64,000 nt of DNA from Arcuatula senhousia (GCA_963971305.1 OZ020309.1:13323001-13387000), one strand, 5' to 3'; numbered from the stretch's first letter, positions 38,103 to 49,716 are shown. Notes: generated by a model from the sequence alone, not told the origin. A program made the numbers and translations.

Positions 38103-38186
38103 GTAAGGACCTGTTAATTTATTATAGGAAAATCAAAAAGGTAACAACTCAGTCAAAACCTTTACATTCACAACTAAAAGTTTTCT

Positions 38187-38188
<2 letters not shown>

Positions 38189-38217
<29 letters not shown>
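38189..38217. repeat. (TA)n microsatellite
   Basis: An uninterrupted run of 14 TA dinucleotides, followed by GACATATTTTACG. It abuts the Penelope/hammerhead-like motif on the opposite strand. Confidence 0.95.
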
Positions 38218-38219
<2 letters not shown>

Positions 38220-38929
38220 CATATTTTACGTACATTTCAGCCTCACGGCCTTCCTCAGCGGAAGTTTATTTTGACATGGATTTGCTTGACAATCTTGACG
38301 TTACAAAGAGTACCATCATAAGAAGAAAAACATCGTCACAAATATATATATATTGTAAAATCTCAGAATAAACAGTTTTAAATTTGAGCATAAAGTAGTT
38401 TTATCAGCAGTGTATGGTACAATTCTCAAAAACTAGCATATTTCTGATATTTCTATAATCCTTTCGAATTAACCTTGAGCAAATCTAACATTACTGGTCA
38501 TAGATGTCCATTTTTGTATTTATAATTTGATAATGAATATTTTGGTTATATCATTGAATTTAGTGTTTTTTGGCTGAAATATTGATAACTTGATACTTGC
38601 TTTAAAACTTCCATAAGCTTTTTAACTAATTGTCATTTTTAAGCATTATAGTGATCAAGTATGTAGGTTTTGTGTGATGACACTCCACCAAATCCTTAAT
38701 TGTTTGGAGTGTTGTGTGGGATTAAAAATCGATATGTTTGATTATTTTACATCAGTCGATTAATGATTCTCAGCTAGCTGTCAGTAATTAATGATTCTCA
38801 GCTAGCTGTCAGTAACAGGGAGTGATCTATAGAGAGTCTCTACTGTCTGTTTGTTTGTTCTTGTTGTCTTATGTCTAAGGTTCTCTCTAGTGGAATTGAA
38901 CTTTCAAAGTTGATCAATTTGATTTTTAT

Positions 38930-40310
38930 TGTGTGTTTAATTTTTGTGCTATGTCTGGGAATATTGATAGGGGGAAGGTTGGGCCCAAAAAACTAGTTTA
39001 ACCCATCACATTGTATATGTGCCTGTCATAAGCCAGATATATTTGACAAAGCTGTTGTTAGTCTTTTTGATGTTTCCTGTTCCTTGTTTAAGAAGGGGTC
39101 TAATTCTGTGACTATATCAGGACTGGATTTTAATTATATGCATTTTATTATGTCGCCTGCAAAGTGTTGCAGAAGCGACATAAAGGAGTCACTTTGGCAC
39201 TATCTGTCCTCTTGTGTCCTACGTCCTGCATCCTTTGTCCTGCGTCCTGCGGCATCACAAAAAATTTCCGTCGCATTTTTTCCGGGCAATTACATTCAGC
39301 AGGCTAATGAAACTTTACATGCAGCTTCATCCTATAGTACTATATGGTGTAAAGCAATTTTATGCCAGAAAATTAACTACTTCCTGTTTGAGGAATACTT
39401 AAGATTTTATATATAAAAGGACTTAAATGCCATTTCGTCACACTTTTCTGAGCAACTACATGCAGCAGGCTCTTGATACTTTGCATGCAGCTTCATCCTG
39501 TAGCACTTTATGGTGTAAAGCGGTTTTATGCCTGAAAATTACCTACTTCCTGTTTGACAAAAACTTGAGATTTTATATATAATGGACTTAAATGCAAATT
39601 TCCATCACACTTTTCTTAGCAACTACATGCAGCAGGCTCTTGATACTTTGCATGCAGCTTCATCCTGTAGTACTTTATGGTGTAAAGCAATTTTATGCCT
39701 GAAAATTGACTACTTCCTGTTTGACGAATACTTAAGATTTTATATATAATGGACATAGATGCAAATTTCTGTCACACTTTTCCGAGCAACTACATGCAGC
39801 AGGCTCTTGATACTTTGCATGCAGCTTCATCCTGTAATACTGTATGGTGTTAAGCCATTCTATGCCTGAAAATAAGCTACTTCCTGTTTGACATATACTT
39901 AAGATTTTATATATAATGGACATAGATGCAAATTTCAGTCACACTTTTCCGAGCAACTACATGCAGCAGGCTCTTGATACTTTGCATGCAGCTTCATCCT
40001 GTAGTACTATATGGTGTGAAGCAATTTTATGCCCCAAAATTAACTACTTCCTGTTTGACGAATGCTTAAGATATTAAAATGATGCGCTTGAATACAAATT
40101 TCCATTGCACTTCAGTCAAGTTACATCCAGCAGACAGACTTTATACCCATGATTCATCTATTGTTTACGATAAGACATAGATAGGCAGGTGACATATGCC
40201 ATCAGGGAAGGCTCCGTCTAGTTTGGACCATGAGCCAATTGCAAAACGGCAAGCAGCGCCTACTGGCCTCGTTGAAGGCTGCTCACGGTTGTCCATTGTG
40301 ATCCTCAAAT
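38930..40310. repeat. Dispersed repeat R3, copy 2, split by a family D element
   Basis: The left part, 38930-39148 (GTTGGGCCCAAAAAAC ... TTATATGCATTTTATT), and the right part, 40222-40310 (GACCATGAGCCAATTGC ... CAGCGCC ... GTCCATTG), are continuous in copy 1 at 27958. The 1.07 kb between them is a family D element. Confidence 0.75.
39149..40221 (+). mobile_element. Pearl-like hairpin-headed element, family D, inserted in R3
   Basis: The head folds as TTATGTCGC CTGCAA, AGTG, TTGCAG AA GCGACATAA. Five core units follow with a period of about 167 bp (GCAGCAGGCTC near 39296, 39461, 39628, 39794 and 39962; TTTGCATGCAGCTTCATCC). The end has GGCAGGTGACATATGCC, the inverted echo of the head arm, then GGCTCCGTCTAG. 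Interruption of R3 between T residues defines both edges. No coding potential. Confidence 0.85.
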
Positions 40311-42295
40311 TTTTGTGGGATTTATTGACCTTTTGAACTTAGAAATTTTGGGGGAAAGGGGGCAGACATCGTTTTTGTAGGCAAAAACAAACTTTAATTT
40401 TTACAAATATTTGGTTGCCCTGTCTAAATGTAGGCCTCAAAGTGGCAACACTGATAGCCTGTTATATCAGTACTGAGATGTGCATTGAATACAAATTTCA
40501 TCTAAAACCTGATTGAATTAAACATAAATTTCTTTTGTTCTTGTGATTTTTGAATAATTCTTACAACAAAAGTACTTTTAGAGAACTTCAGTAGTAAACA
40601 TTTATCATAAAAATGCTAATATTGATGAAAGCTCTCTATGTGTTGGTCCAATGTGTCAGAAACACAGCTTTTTATTTTCATATATTTATGAGTTTATAGC
40701 CATTTAGACAAATATAAATATTGATTTAAAGATTGTTTCAAGAAAAATGATTCCATGAGAGCTCTCTTGTGTAAAAATTCATATATTTATGAGAGTTTTG
40801 CATTATATAGACAAAAAGAAATATTTTATTTTTATTACTTTAATGTGTAAATTATATTAGAGTGTTTCATGATACATTGTAAACAATTTGAAGCTGTCAG
40901 TAAATTATTAATTGAGATATATTTCTTGGTTAATTAGCACCCTTTCTCATAAAAGTTATTTGACACAAGATACCTTAATCTGATCTTCACAATCACTTAA
41001 TCCACAACTGCAAAGAAAAAAGGTCTGAAATAGATTTTACAGTAAGGTGTTTACAAGTTAAAATATTTCAAAGCAGCTGGATAGATGTTGATCTTCTAAA
41101 CAAAACAATTAGTCTGGATGTTTGTGTGAATCCTTTCCCAGTTTGCAGTTTGACAGTGTGGCCTTTGTAGGGGCCCTCAATGAACCTACCATAATCAAAC
41201 ACTACAAAGGGGTCTTAAACATACAAAGAGTATTGGTCTCCCTTTACATAGAAATCCCTTTTTAACTCCTTCTTGGAAATGGTGTCAAAAGAGAGTCTGA
41301 AACTGGGTTCATAAAAATTTCACTCCTTTCAGGAACTCCTATCATGTACCTTTGTGTTATGTTAATACTACCTGACTGGCTCTAATCAATCAACAATCAA
41401 TTATGCCCTCTAAAAGGACCGTTGAGGGAAATCAGTCTAAATAAGGTGGAAACACATACATTCTTTGGTCTATCAATTACATTCATTAAAACAGGTTTAA
41501 TGGTTAACTACAATAATGATTATCATTTGGAATTAAATGGGAATACATGTACTGCATGTATTATTGCTGAGTTTTCCAGACATGTGGTAATGAGTAAAAT
41601 ATTATTTTGAGAACTTGATTGATAAAGCTGTACCATTAAGCAAGTGTCTAGTACCTCATATGTCTAGAGACAGACAAATTTGATCAAATTAAGCAAATTG
41701 ATTTAAGGAATTTGTTTTGGCTTGAATGCTTCCATGAAATGCAAATATGATCAAATTGAGTATAGCGTGCCAATGCTTTTATGGAAAATGCATATTAATG
41801 ATAATACAGTAATGCGTAAAACCAGATAACCAAAATATTAAGTACTTAAAAGGAAAAAGCTATTCTTTAGTCAATTACAGGCTATGAATAATTTAATGTT
41901 GCAGAAGTATATAAACATTGTAAATTAGAAAAAGACACAAAGTATACACAAAAGTGTAAAATTATAGATCCATCATAAAGTCTGTCAAAAATTGAATTTG
42001 GGCATAAATTTTGAACACCTTGATAGAATTTCTTAAAACTTTTGAACACAACGTTACCTTGGTTAAAGATGTCTTTATATTTTAAGGTAATTAGGTCAAA
42101 AGTCAAGGTCACCAAGGCCAGGGGAAAAGGGAGGCTCAAGGCATGCTACTCAGCTTACTGGTTTTATTTCATTTTTGCTTTTATTAAAAGCTTTTATTAA
42201 AACCTGTTGATTCACAAAGATGCTCATTTAAGAATGAAAAATGAACAAACATACAAAATTGAGCACTTGAGTAGTTGTATAATTTTCCTTTTTAG

Positions 42296-42352
42296 AAGCC
42301 TGTGGTGATGGCTTTTACAACCAAAGTGGAGCCAAATTTACATTTAATGGAA
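42296..42352 (+). CDS. Candidate cassette exon of the ROS1-like receptor (57 bp, phase 1-1)
   Basis: A good polypyrimidine tract and acceptor (ATTTTCCTTTTTAG) precede a stretch open in exactly the phase left by the exon at 38021. It ends at a possible donor GTAAAT and returns in phase 1, as needed by the exon at 49423. The 19 codons read EACGDGFYNQSGAKFTFNG. Base composition is less AT-rich than the intron around it. Inclusion would lengthen the linker between the two FN3 domains and add one cysteine. The donor has A instead of G at the last exon base, and I recall no counterpart in vertebrate ROS1, so it may be species-specific, rarely used or chance. Confidence 0.35.
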
Positions 42353-42871
42353 GTAAATACATCATTTTGTAAATCTATAACCTGCAGTTGGCATCCAATT
42401 TTAAAATTAACAGTGGGAGACATCAACATGATGTGGAATTAATTCTTATGTAATATTCAATTAACAATAAAGCAGATGAGCCAATTGCTCTTTTTAAGAA
42501 GATTTGCTGTATAAACATTTCTGCAATTTTCTTGTCATGTTCTGGTTTTTAAAGAAGATGGTGAATTTTAGAGTAAATGTTATGTAAACATATATATGTC
42601 CGTCTGACGTCAAAATGCTCTTAGTGGTGAATTACTGCCTGATCATTTACAGTAAAAAGATGTAAGAAATGCTGTGAACAGAATTAATAATCCATTGCCT
42701 GAAGACATTTTCTAATGCTGGGCAAGGCGAGGCAAAATCAAATAATAATTTTGGCAGTTAGAAATAAAGAAATGTCTTCATGCTAATTAATGCTTGATCT
42801 TAGAATTATAACCAGTGTTTATACATGTAATAATTATCTACAGGGTTTATCATGGTTAGTTAAGGACATAC

Positions 42872-43108
42872 CTTTTTATGCCCCCGCGACGACATGTCGG
42901 GGGGCATTAAGTTTTACTCATGTCCGTACGTCCGTACGAATTTCCTTCAAGCTTTTATAAGAAACGGTAAATGGGAATGATTTGAAACTTTTTAGGATGG
43001 TTTAGTATGATAAACTATGTGTCCTAAGCGACTTTCAGAGCTGTTCGACTTCAACTTTTTATTTGAGGCCAGCGGGGGCATCCGTGTCCCATGGACACAT
43101 TCTTTCTT
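42872..43108 (+). mobile_element. Hairpin-headed repeat, family F (short)
   Basis: The head reads ATGCCCCCGCGACGACATG then TCGGGGGGCAT, a strong hairpin, followed by GTCCGTACGTCCGTACG and one core unit (GCTTTTATAAGAAACGG). It ends CCAGCGGGGGCATCCGTG, in which GCGGGGGCAT is the inverted echo of the head, then TCCCATGGACACATTC. Confidence 0.75.
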
Positions 43109-43109
43109 T

Positions 43110-44215
43110 ATTTTCCTTGTTTTTGAATAGTCACAGATTTTAGGCAAGACTTGGTGTAAACTTTTTTTGTAATACTTTTGTGGAAAATAAATGAATAATA
43201 GCTAGGCATCTGATATTTGTTATACAGACAGTTGAGGTTCAATGGTCTATGCAATTGTCACCATGCCATTTAACCCTGACCACATTTTCATGCTCCAATG
43301 ACTCTGTGAAATTGGGTCATTTTTCAGGCTGTAAGCTTCTTTCTAAGGCTTTTGTGGAAAATGAATTACTTGTAAAGTATATTAGCTAGGCGTCTTTAAT
43401 TTGGGATATCAATGAATAAGATTAGGGTCTTTGTGTCCGTCATTATGTCATCTTACATTGACCTCATTTTTGTCTCGTCTGCAAACTTTTTGGGGAAGGT
43501 TTAATGAGCACCTCCATATCTCAAGAACTATAAGTCCTAGGTTGATGAAACGTGGTATGCATATGTCCCAGTAGTAGCTAAGCACAGTTGCATCCCCATC
43601 TTTTGACCTTGACCTTGATTTTCTGGTTGAGTGACTTTGACAATTTTCAATACATATTATAGCAATGGTAAGGTTTTTTCTCCATATCTCAAGAACTATT
43701 AGTCCTAGGTCCGTCCGTCCGTCTGTCCGTCTGTGATCAAAGTTTGTGATCGCAACTCCTCTTAAACTATTGAACAGAATTTTACGAAACTTGGTATGCA
43801 AGAAGTACACCATATGTAGTTGTGCATACTACCAGGAATTTTAGATCCGCAAATTTTTGTTGGAGTTACGGCCCTTTGGACTTAGAAATTTGCAGAAAAT
43901 CATGATAACAGTTTATGAATGCAACTCCTCTTAAACTACTGAACAGAATTTAAAGAAACTTGGTATGCAAGAAGAACACCAAATGTAGTTGTGCATATTA
44001 CCAGGAAATTTTGATCTGTAATTTTAGTGGGAGTTATGGCCCTTTGGAAATTTGACATAACTTTGTTATGATATTCAAATACTTGCACATTCACTTGCAA
44101 TCATTCAATATTATTGATTCCTGTAGCTCGATACTAATTCCTGAAGGATAACATTGATAGTCCAAAAGCAGAACGCATGGGGTATGTGAGCGTGCTCACT
44201 AAGGTTCTTTCATTG
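43110..44215 (+). repeat. Repeat family K and a two-unit tandem block
   Basis: 43120-43440 carries the words TTTTGTGGAAAAT, AGCTAGGCATCTGATATTTG and CATGCTCCAATGACTCTGTG, also found at 51540-52020 and 55365-56090. Near 43471 a new head (GTCTCGTCTGC) follows, then CCGTCCGTCCGTCTGTCCG. Two ~190-bp units follow (GCAACTCCTCTTAAACTA near 43754 and 43921). A likely tail is GTATGTGAGCGTGCTCACTA near 44180. Boundaries are approximate. Confidence 0.55.
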
Positions 44216-44266
44216 GAACAAACTTTGAATAGAATCAGAATAGAAATTCAGTTAAAGACTTGCTTT

Positions 44267-46507
44267 TATTAGCTCACCTGGCCATAGAAAAACATGGTGG
44301 CTGTTGCTAAAAATAGACCAGGGGGGTCAGACTACTGTTTTTCGCTTGTAAATCAAAAAGTATTAGAGATAGATGAAATCTGATGCCACCCTGCTGCTTC
44401 AGCATCAAAAGTTCTACAAAAGTCTCCATTTGGTCAAAGTTGTCAGATGACCCCTTATAGAGGTTACAGCCCCTTAAAGGTGAAAAATAGTGTTTTAACA
44501 TGTTTTTGCCCTATAGTATGAAAACTATTGCAGATAGAGAAAAGCTGTTGCTTGCTTAAATGTTCAGCTCATTAAGCTCTACAAAAGTCTCCATAGGGTC
44601 AAAGTTGTCAGATGACCCCTTATAGGGGTTATGGCCCCTGAAATAATGTTTTTTTATACGACCGCAAAATTTTTGCGTTCGTATTATGTTACGGCGATGT
44701 CGTTGTTGTCGTTGTCGTTGTCGTCGTCTGTAGACACTTTGGTTTCCGTGCGATAACTTTAGTTGTAGTTAACCAATTGTTATAAAATTTTGATATGATG
44801 TTTATAACCACTAAAGGAAGGTTGGTATTGCATTTGGGGTTTCTGGCCCCTACCGTTTAAGAAAAAAGGGCCAAAAGGGGCAAAAATGGTTATATTGACA
44901 AAACCTCTGTAGAATGTTTAATTTTTATCCGATTTTGATCATTCTTTTTTTATTGTATTCCTCTTTAAATTCTGTCAACAAAATGTATCAACGGCTTTGA
45001 TGCATCTTGTACTGTTACATTGCTACTAGGGGTCAAAAAAGGGCCACACCCAAAAAATCGACTTTTTTATTTGTGGTCCGATTTTCAAAATCTTTTTTTC
45101 ATTGGAATCCTTGTGAAATTCCCTTCCTGCGTTTTTCAATCAGATTTGCAATATCTCTTACAGTTTTTGAGAAATTAGGGGTCAAAAGGGCCAAAAACGC
45201 CGTTTTTAAAAGTTTGTCAAGGCAAATAGTTTTAAACCAAAAATTAAGTTGTAGTGGACCTGCCAATTGTTATAATTTTTAGTATGATGATTTTATCCAC
45301 TAAAGGAATGTTGGTTTTGTATTTGGGGTTTGTGGCACCTTCTGTTTTAGAAAAAATGGCAAAAAGGGCTAAAAAGGGTGCATTGACAAACCTGTTGTAG
45401 AATGTTTACCATTCATTTGATTTTGAAAATTCTTTTTTTATTGAATTCATCATTAAATTCTATCTACTAAATGTGTCAATGATTTTGATATGTATTTCAC
45501 CATTACATTGCTACAGGGGGGGCTATAGACAGGCCACGCCCATAAAATCAACTTTTTTATTTGTGGTCCGATTTTCAAAATCTTTTTTTCATTGGATTCC
45601 TTGTGAATTTTTCTGCCTTATTCTATAATCAGATTTGCAATATTTTTACTGTTTTTGAGAAATTAGGGGTCAAAGGGCCAAAATTGTAAATTGATACATG
45701 TTTATAAATAAGGCTTTTTGTATTAGATGTTGATGTAAATATAAATGTGTCAAAAATGCATTTTTAAGTCCACCACAGGATGCATGTGTCAAAAAGCTTT
45801 GTAAGTCCACCATGGGCTTCATGTGACCAAAGCAATGGACTATCCATACTGGGCCTCCAACGTTCAGGGTTCAACTTGTTGCGGGTTGTATCATGCTGCG
45901 CTCGGCGTAGCTTTTTATCATGTTTTTGGCCTATGGAATGAAAACTATTGCTTGCTTAAATGTTCAGTTCATTTAGCTCTACAAAAGTCTCAATAGGATC
46001 GAAGTTGTCAGATGACCCTTAATAGGGTTACGGCCCCTAAAATAACCTTTTTCATGTTTTTGGCCTATAGAATGAAAACTATAGCAGATAGAGAAAAGCT
46101 GTTGCTTGCTTAAATGTTCAGTTTATTTAGCTCTACTAAAGTCTTAATAGAATCGAAGTTGTCAGATGACCCTTAATAGGGGTTACGGCCCCTAAAATAA
46201 CCTTTTTCATGTTTTAAGCCTTGAGAATGAAAACTATAGCAGATAGAGAAAAGCTGTTGCTTGCTTAAATGTTCAGCGCATGAAGCTCTACAAAAGTTTC
46301 CATAGGGTCGAAGTTGTCAGATGACCCCTTATAGGGGTTACGGCCCCTAAAATAACGGTTTTTCGTGTTTTTGGCCTATAGAAAGAAAACTCTAGTAGAT
46401 AAAGAAAAACTGTTGCTTGCTTAAATATTCAGCTCATTTAGCTCTACAAAAGATAGGGTTGACATCAAGACCAGGTGAGCGATTTAGGCTCCTAGGAGCC
46501 TCTTGTT
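44267..46507 (+). mobile_element. Pearl-like element, family C copy 4, split by a family A insertion
   Basis: The head AGCTCACCTGGCCAT is followed at once by the ACATGGTGGC block, so the triplet region is deleted. Core units of ~155 bp run to 44654 and resume at 45919 in mid-unit (AATAATGTTTTT then CATGTTTTTGGCC). The end is GACCAGGTGAGCGATTTAGG ... GAGCCTCTTGTT. The interruption is the family A element at 44655-45918. Confidence 0.8.
44655..45918 (+). mobile_element. Hairpin-headed element, family A copy 2, inserted in family C
   Basis: Nearly the same length (1.26 kb) and content as copy 1 at 21168: head ATACGACCGCAAAA with TTTTGCGTTCGTAT, GTCGTT triplets, two ~485-bp core units and the end GGCGTAGCTTTTTAT. 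The echo of the head is eroded (TTGCGGGTTGTAT). An additional CATGCTGCGCTCGG, absent in copy 1, lies just before the end. TTTTTAT occurs on both edges. Confidence 0.85.
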
Positions 46508-47599
46508 TGACTTTCTGCAACAAGCTATGCATATCTTCTTGACCTTTTCTTTGTAACACATGATTTTCAGAATGTGAATTAATTACTAAAAAAGTCTCTA
46601 TCACAGGTGTGGCTCATGTTGTAATTATAGCAGTCTATCTAGAATACCTGTTAATGTATAATTATTGTAAAAGGTTTTTTTTATAGTAATAATCAAATTG
46701 TCAACCAAAACAGCTGTAGATGGATTGATTAAAACTTGAAACATTTAATTATTGTAACAATTACAGCTGAAGGTGTAATTTTAATTTTTTGTTAAATGGA
46801 ACACAGAGTGAAAAAAAATAAGTAAAGAAATCTTCAAAGGATCTATGTTGTGACCTCTAAGTGACATTTATCAGTCAAACCCTGTAGGTGTTTTAACATG
46901 GAGAGAAATCAAAGAGTGTTTTTGGTACATTGAAAATTGAAAATAACATAAAAGTAAGGACAAGTTCTTCAACTTGTTTGTCCTAAACAACATTGGCAAC
47001 TGTTTAGATGTTATAAGATTTAAGTGAAATATACCAAAATTTTATTAAACACTTGAATTGAGCAACAATGTAACATGTATATCTCAAGCTAAGTGCTTAA
47101 ATATTATAATCAACTGCTAAAACACATTTAATGTTACAGTTACAAAAGAAAGATATTTGATTTTTTTCTTTTGTCTTGAAAGACTGGCATTAACTTGGTG
47201 CAACAACATTTTACTTTGTATTAATACTTAGACTACTTCAAGATTAATGGTTAAAGTACAGATTGAAGATATTGGTTAAATCATTAGGAATTTCCTGATC
47301 AGATTACTGGAAGTGAAACTGACACTTTAACTTTACTATGATAATGGATTTAGAAATAATGTTAACACTGTTTTTTTATTTTGTTGTTGTCTGACATGTT
47401 CAAATTGTTTGTTTCTTGTTAAATTTGACATCAAAATAGACTCATGATGTTTAAGATAGAATTTAATTTCACTGACAGAAAGGATTTGAAAAGTAGGTTA
47501 TATAAAAATGCATTGAAGAGAGCAACTTGCATGCATTGGTAGAGCTGTTGGCTTAGTCTAATAGATTCTAATTTGTCGATTTGATTTTTTAAGTATGTT

Positions 47600-47895
47600 A
47601 TTTTTGTGCTTTGTACAAGATTAACAATAGGGGGAAGGTAACAGGGCCAAAAAACTAGTTTTACCCCACCACAATTTATATGTGCCTGTCCTAAGCCAGG
47701 AATCCTTGTCAAAGCTTTTGTTTGTCCCTGTCAACTATCTGTTTTTTGTTCTATGTCCAGAAATGGGTCTTTCATTGATAACTAATTGTAAATGTATTGT
47801 ATCTTAAGTCTTTGGTCATTGCAAGTCATGGCGAGCAGCGACATCTGGTCATGTTGAGGACTGCTGGCAGTTTTCCATTGTGATTTTTTCTTTGT
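47600..47895. repeat. Dispersed repeat R3, copy 3
   Basis: Shares with copies 1 and 2 the phrases AGGGGGAAGGTAACAGGGCC, ACTAGTTTTACCCC, GTGCCTGTCCTAAGCCAGG, GTCAAAGCT and the GC-richer end GCGAGCAGCGACATCTGG ... TCCATTGTGA. It is the most diverged of the three. Confidence 0.65.
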
Positions 47896-47939
47896 GTTTG
47901 TTGTGTTGTGTAAACTTATTCCACATCTCTTTATCCCCT

Positions 47940-48703
47940 ATTTGGATCTTTATACAAAAATGTATACCCTGCCACACGTAGAGCAATATATCTGTCCATC
48001 TGACTTTTCTGTCCATCCATCTGTCACTCTGTCTGTTCATCCAGTGATTTTTTTGGAATTTTTAAAAATTGCCCCTGCCCTTTTTACCTGAAGGATTGGG
48101 ATGATTTTGTTTATATATAAATTAAGGGCCAAAAAGGCACTAAAAAATGAGACTTTCATTAGTTTTCCACAATAACTTAAGTTCTGGTTGACTGATTGAT
48201 ATTTTATTTTTCAATAATGTGCATTAGCATTAAGTTATTGATTGGCATGATGTTTTAGGTCTCCCCTTTTTTGTTAAAAAATTAGGGGCCCAAAAGGGGC
48301 AAAAATCCAACTTTTTTATTTATTATAGTCTGATTTTGAATTTTTTTTTGCAAGTTAATTTTTATCATATATTGTATACAAAATGGAGGATAAATTTCTT
48401 CTTGACCTCTCCTTTTCTGTTTAGCAATTAGGGGTCAAAAGGGGGGAAATTGAAACTTCAATTTTTTGTCTGGTTTTGTGTGTGTTTTTTTATATTCTTG
48501 TTAGGTCTAAGAATCTTAAATATTTTTATTTCTAAATATTCATTGTCAGTCTATAAATTGGGTTGCATGTGACAAATATGCTTTGTCAGTCCACCATAGG
48601 ATGCAAGTGTCAAAAACTATTTACTGTCCATTTTGGGCTTAGAACGTACAGGGTTCAACATTTTGCCATGCGATGCAGGGCCAGACATCGATTGGTCTTG
48701 TTT
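47940..48703 (+). mobile_element. Repeat family B (shares its 3' core with family A)
   Basis: After a CTGTCC/CATC-rich stretch (47995-48045) come blocks with GGGGCCCAAAAGGGGC and GTCAAAAGGGG, then the 3' core AGTCCACCATAGGATGC, AGTGTCAAAAACTA, CGTACAGGGTTCAACA. These are also found in family A. The terminal 40 bp (GCCAGACATCGATTGGTCTT) differ and instead match the repeat tail near 320-350. Confidence 0.6.
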
Positions 48704-49422
48704 ATTGGGGAAATAGGCATCATTTTATGAAAATTGGGAAATTTGAAATCTCTTTTATATAAAACCTTAATTTTTAGCTTAATTTTCATAATCTTTGGCA
48801 GACAAAATCACTGTCATCTGTCATCCACATTTGTTTTGAAAGCTAATATTCCAAAACTTTTAACACTCTGGTGTGGATCTGAAGATATTTAAAGAGATTT
48901 AGTATCATTTAAGTATTTGCATATTTAAAATTTCATTTTATCTTTTGAAAAAACTTATTTGCCTACACTCGGGCTGGCACTGTCAGTATTCTAGTTAGAA
49001 TTATACAGAATTTATAAGTTCATTGTTTCCTCAAGGTATTAAAGTGATTGAAATTCTGAAATTAGAAATTTGATCAAGTTTGTAATACTGTATGATATTT
49101 GAAAATTTATCATCATAAAGCAATATTGAATTGTGATTGATTTAGCCATGAATTTGTTGGATTTGTATTTCTCTTGGGCTGATAAAGAAGGCTATTATTA
49201 TTGGCACTGGTTTTGCTTAGTTTTAGTTTCCAAATGTACATAAAAATGTATTGAAGGAATTGTTTTAGATGACTGAAATATATATGCTGACATAATGAAA
49301 TTGGTTAATGATTTAAGAGTGCCAAGGTCATGAAAAAACAGTTGTGTACCGGGTACTCTCATTTATCCTGAAATGAGAGTTTCTATTTAAAAAGCCTTTA
49401 ATTCACTAACTTGTCATTTCAG

Positions 49423-49716
49423 TTCCTTCCTCTTCACCCACCATACTGGAGGTTACAGCCCCAACATCATCAGTCATAGCATTGTCATGGCGACCACCTG
49501 TATACACCAATGGACCTTTGCTAGGGTATCATTTATACTTGAAGCCAATCAGCAATGCCAATGTTGTTAGTTTCGAGGTTTCACCAAATGTGACGTCATG
49601 GACCTTCAGGCAGTTGAATTCATCCCAGGATTATTACATCAGAGTGGCAGCCAGGAATCAGTATGGTGAAGGACAAGCTGACAGTATCAATATGACAACC
49701 CCAGAGTCAGATCAAG
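49423..49716 (+). CDS. ROS1: ROS1/sevenless-like receptor, second FN3 domain
   Basis: A 294-bp exon flanked by AACTTGTCATTTCAG and the donor GTTTGT, phase 1 at both ends, encoding a whole FN3 domain. Key segments are VPSSSPTILEVTAPTSSVIA, then LSWRPPVYTNGPLLGYHLYL, then the run up to DYYIRVAARNQYGEGQADS and INMTTPE. The strand B tryptophan, PP-GPLLGY before strand C, the strand F tyrosine with RVAA-N-YGEG and the closing TTPE are textbook FN3. Together with the preceding domain they follow the vertebrate ROS1 arrangement closely (SW-PP ... GP-LGY ... N--GEG). NVT, NSS and NMT are possible glycosylation sites. In ROS1 the first beta-propeller follows; it lies beyond the window. Confidence 0.95.

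Larger units (their letters stand above)
38103..49422 (+). other. Intron 6 (11.3 kb)
   Basis: Phase-1 intron between the two FN3 domains. Its contents in order are: a (TA)n tract (38189-38217) with a Penelope/hammerhead-like motif, a perfect 28-bp tandem duplication (38760-38787 and 38788-38815), R3 copy 2 split by family D, a candidate cassette exon, families F and K, family C copy 4 split by family A copy 2, R3 copy 3 and family B. I recognise nothing in 40310-42290, 42360-42870, 46510-47600 or 48710-49420. Confidence 0.7.

Noticed and set aside
38240..38371. Acceptor-like ATTTCAG followed by an open frame (RPSSAEVYFDMDLLDN...)
   Set aside because: It lies beside a (TA)n tract within what looks like a Penelope-type repeat end and leads to a stop without a donor.
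43448..43813. Minus-strand frame of 121 codons (DHRRTDGRTD...)
   Set aside because: Encoded by the GTCCGTCCGTCTGTCCG microsatellite and flanking repeat K, with no domain.
47894..48091. Short frame with CPSD-SVHPSVTLSVHP repeats
   Set aside because: Produced by the CTGTCC/CATC-rich segment of repeat family B.
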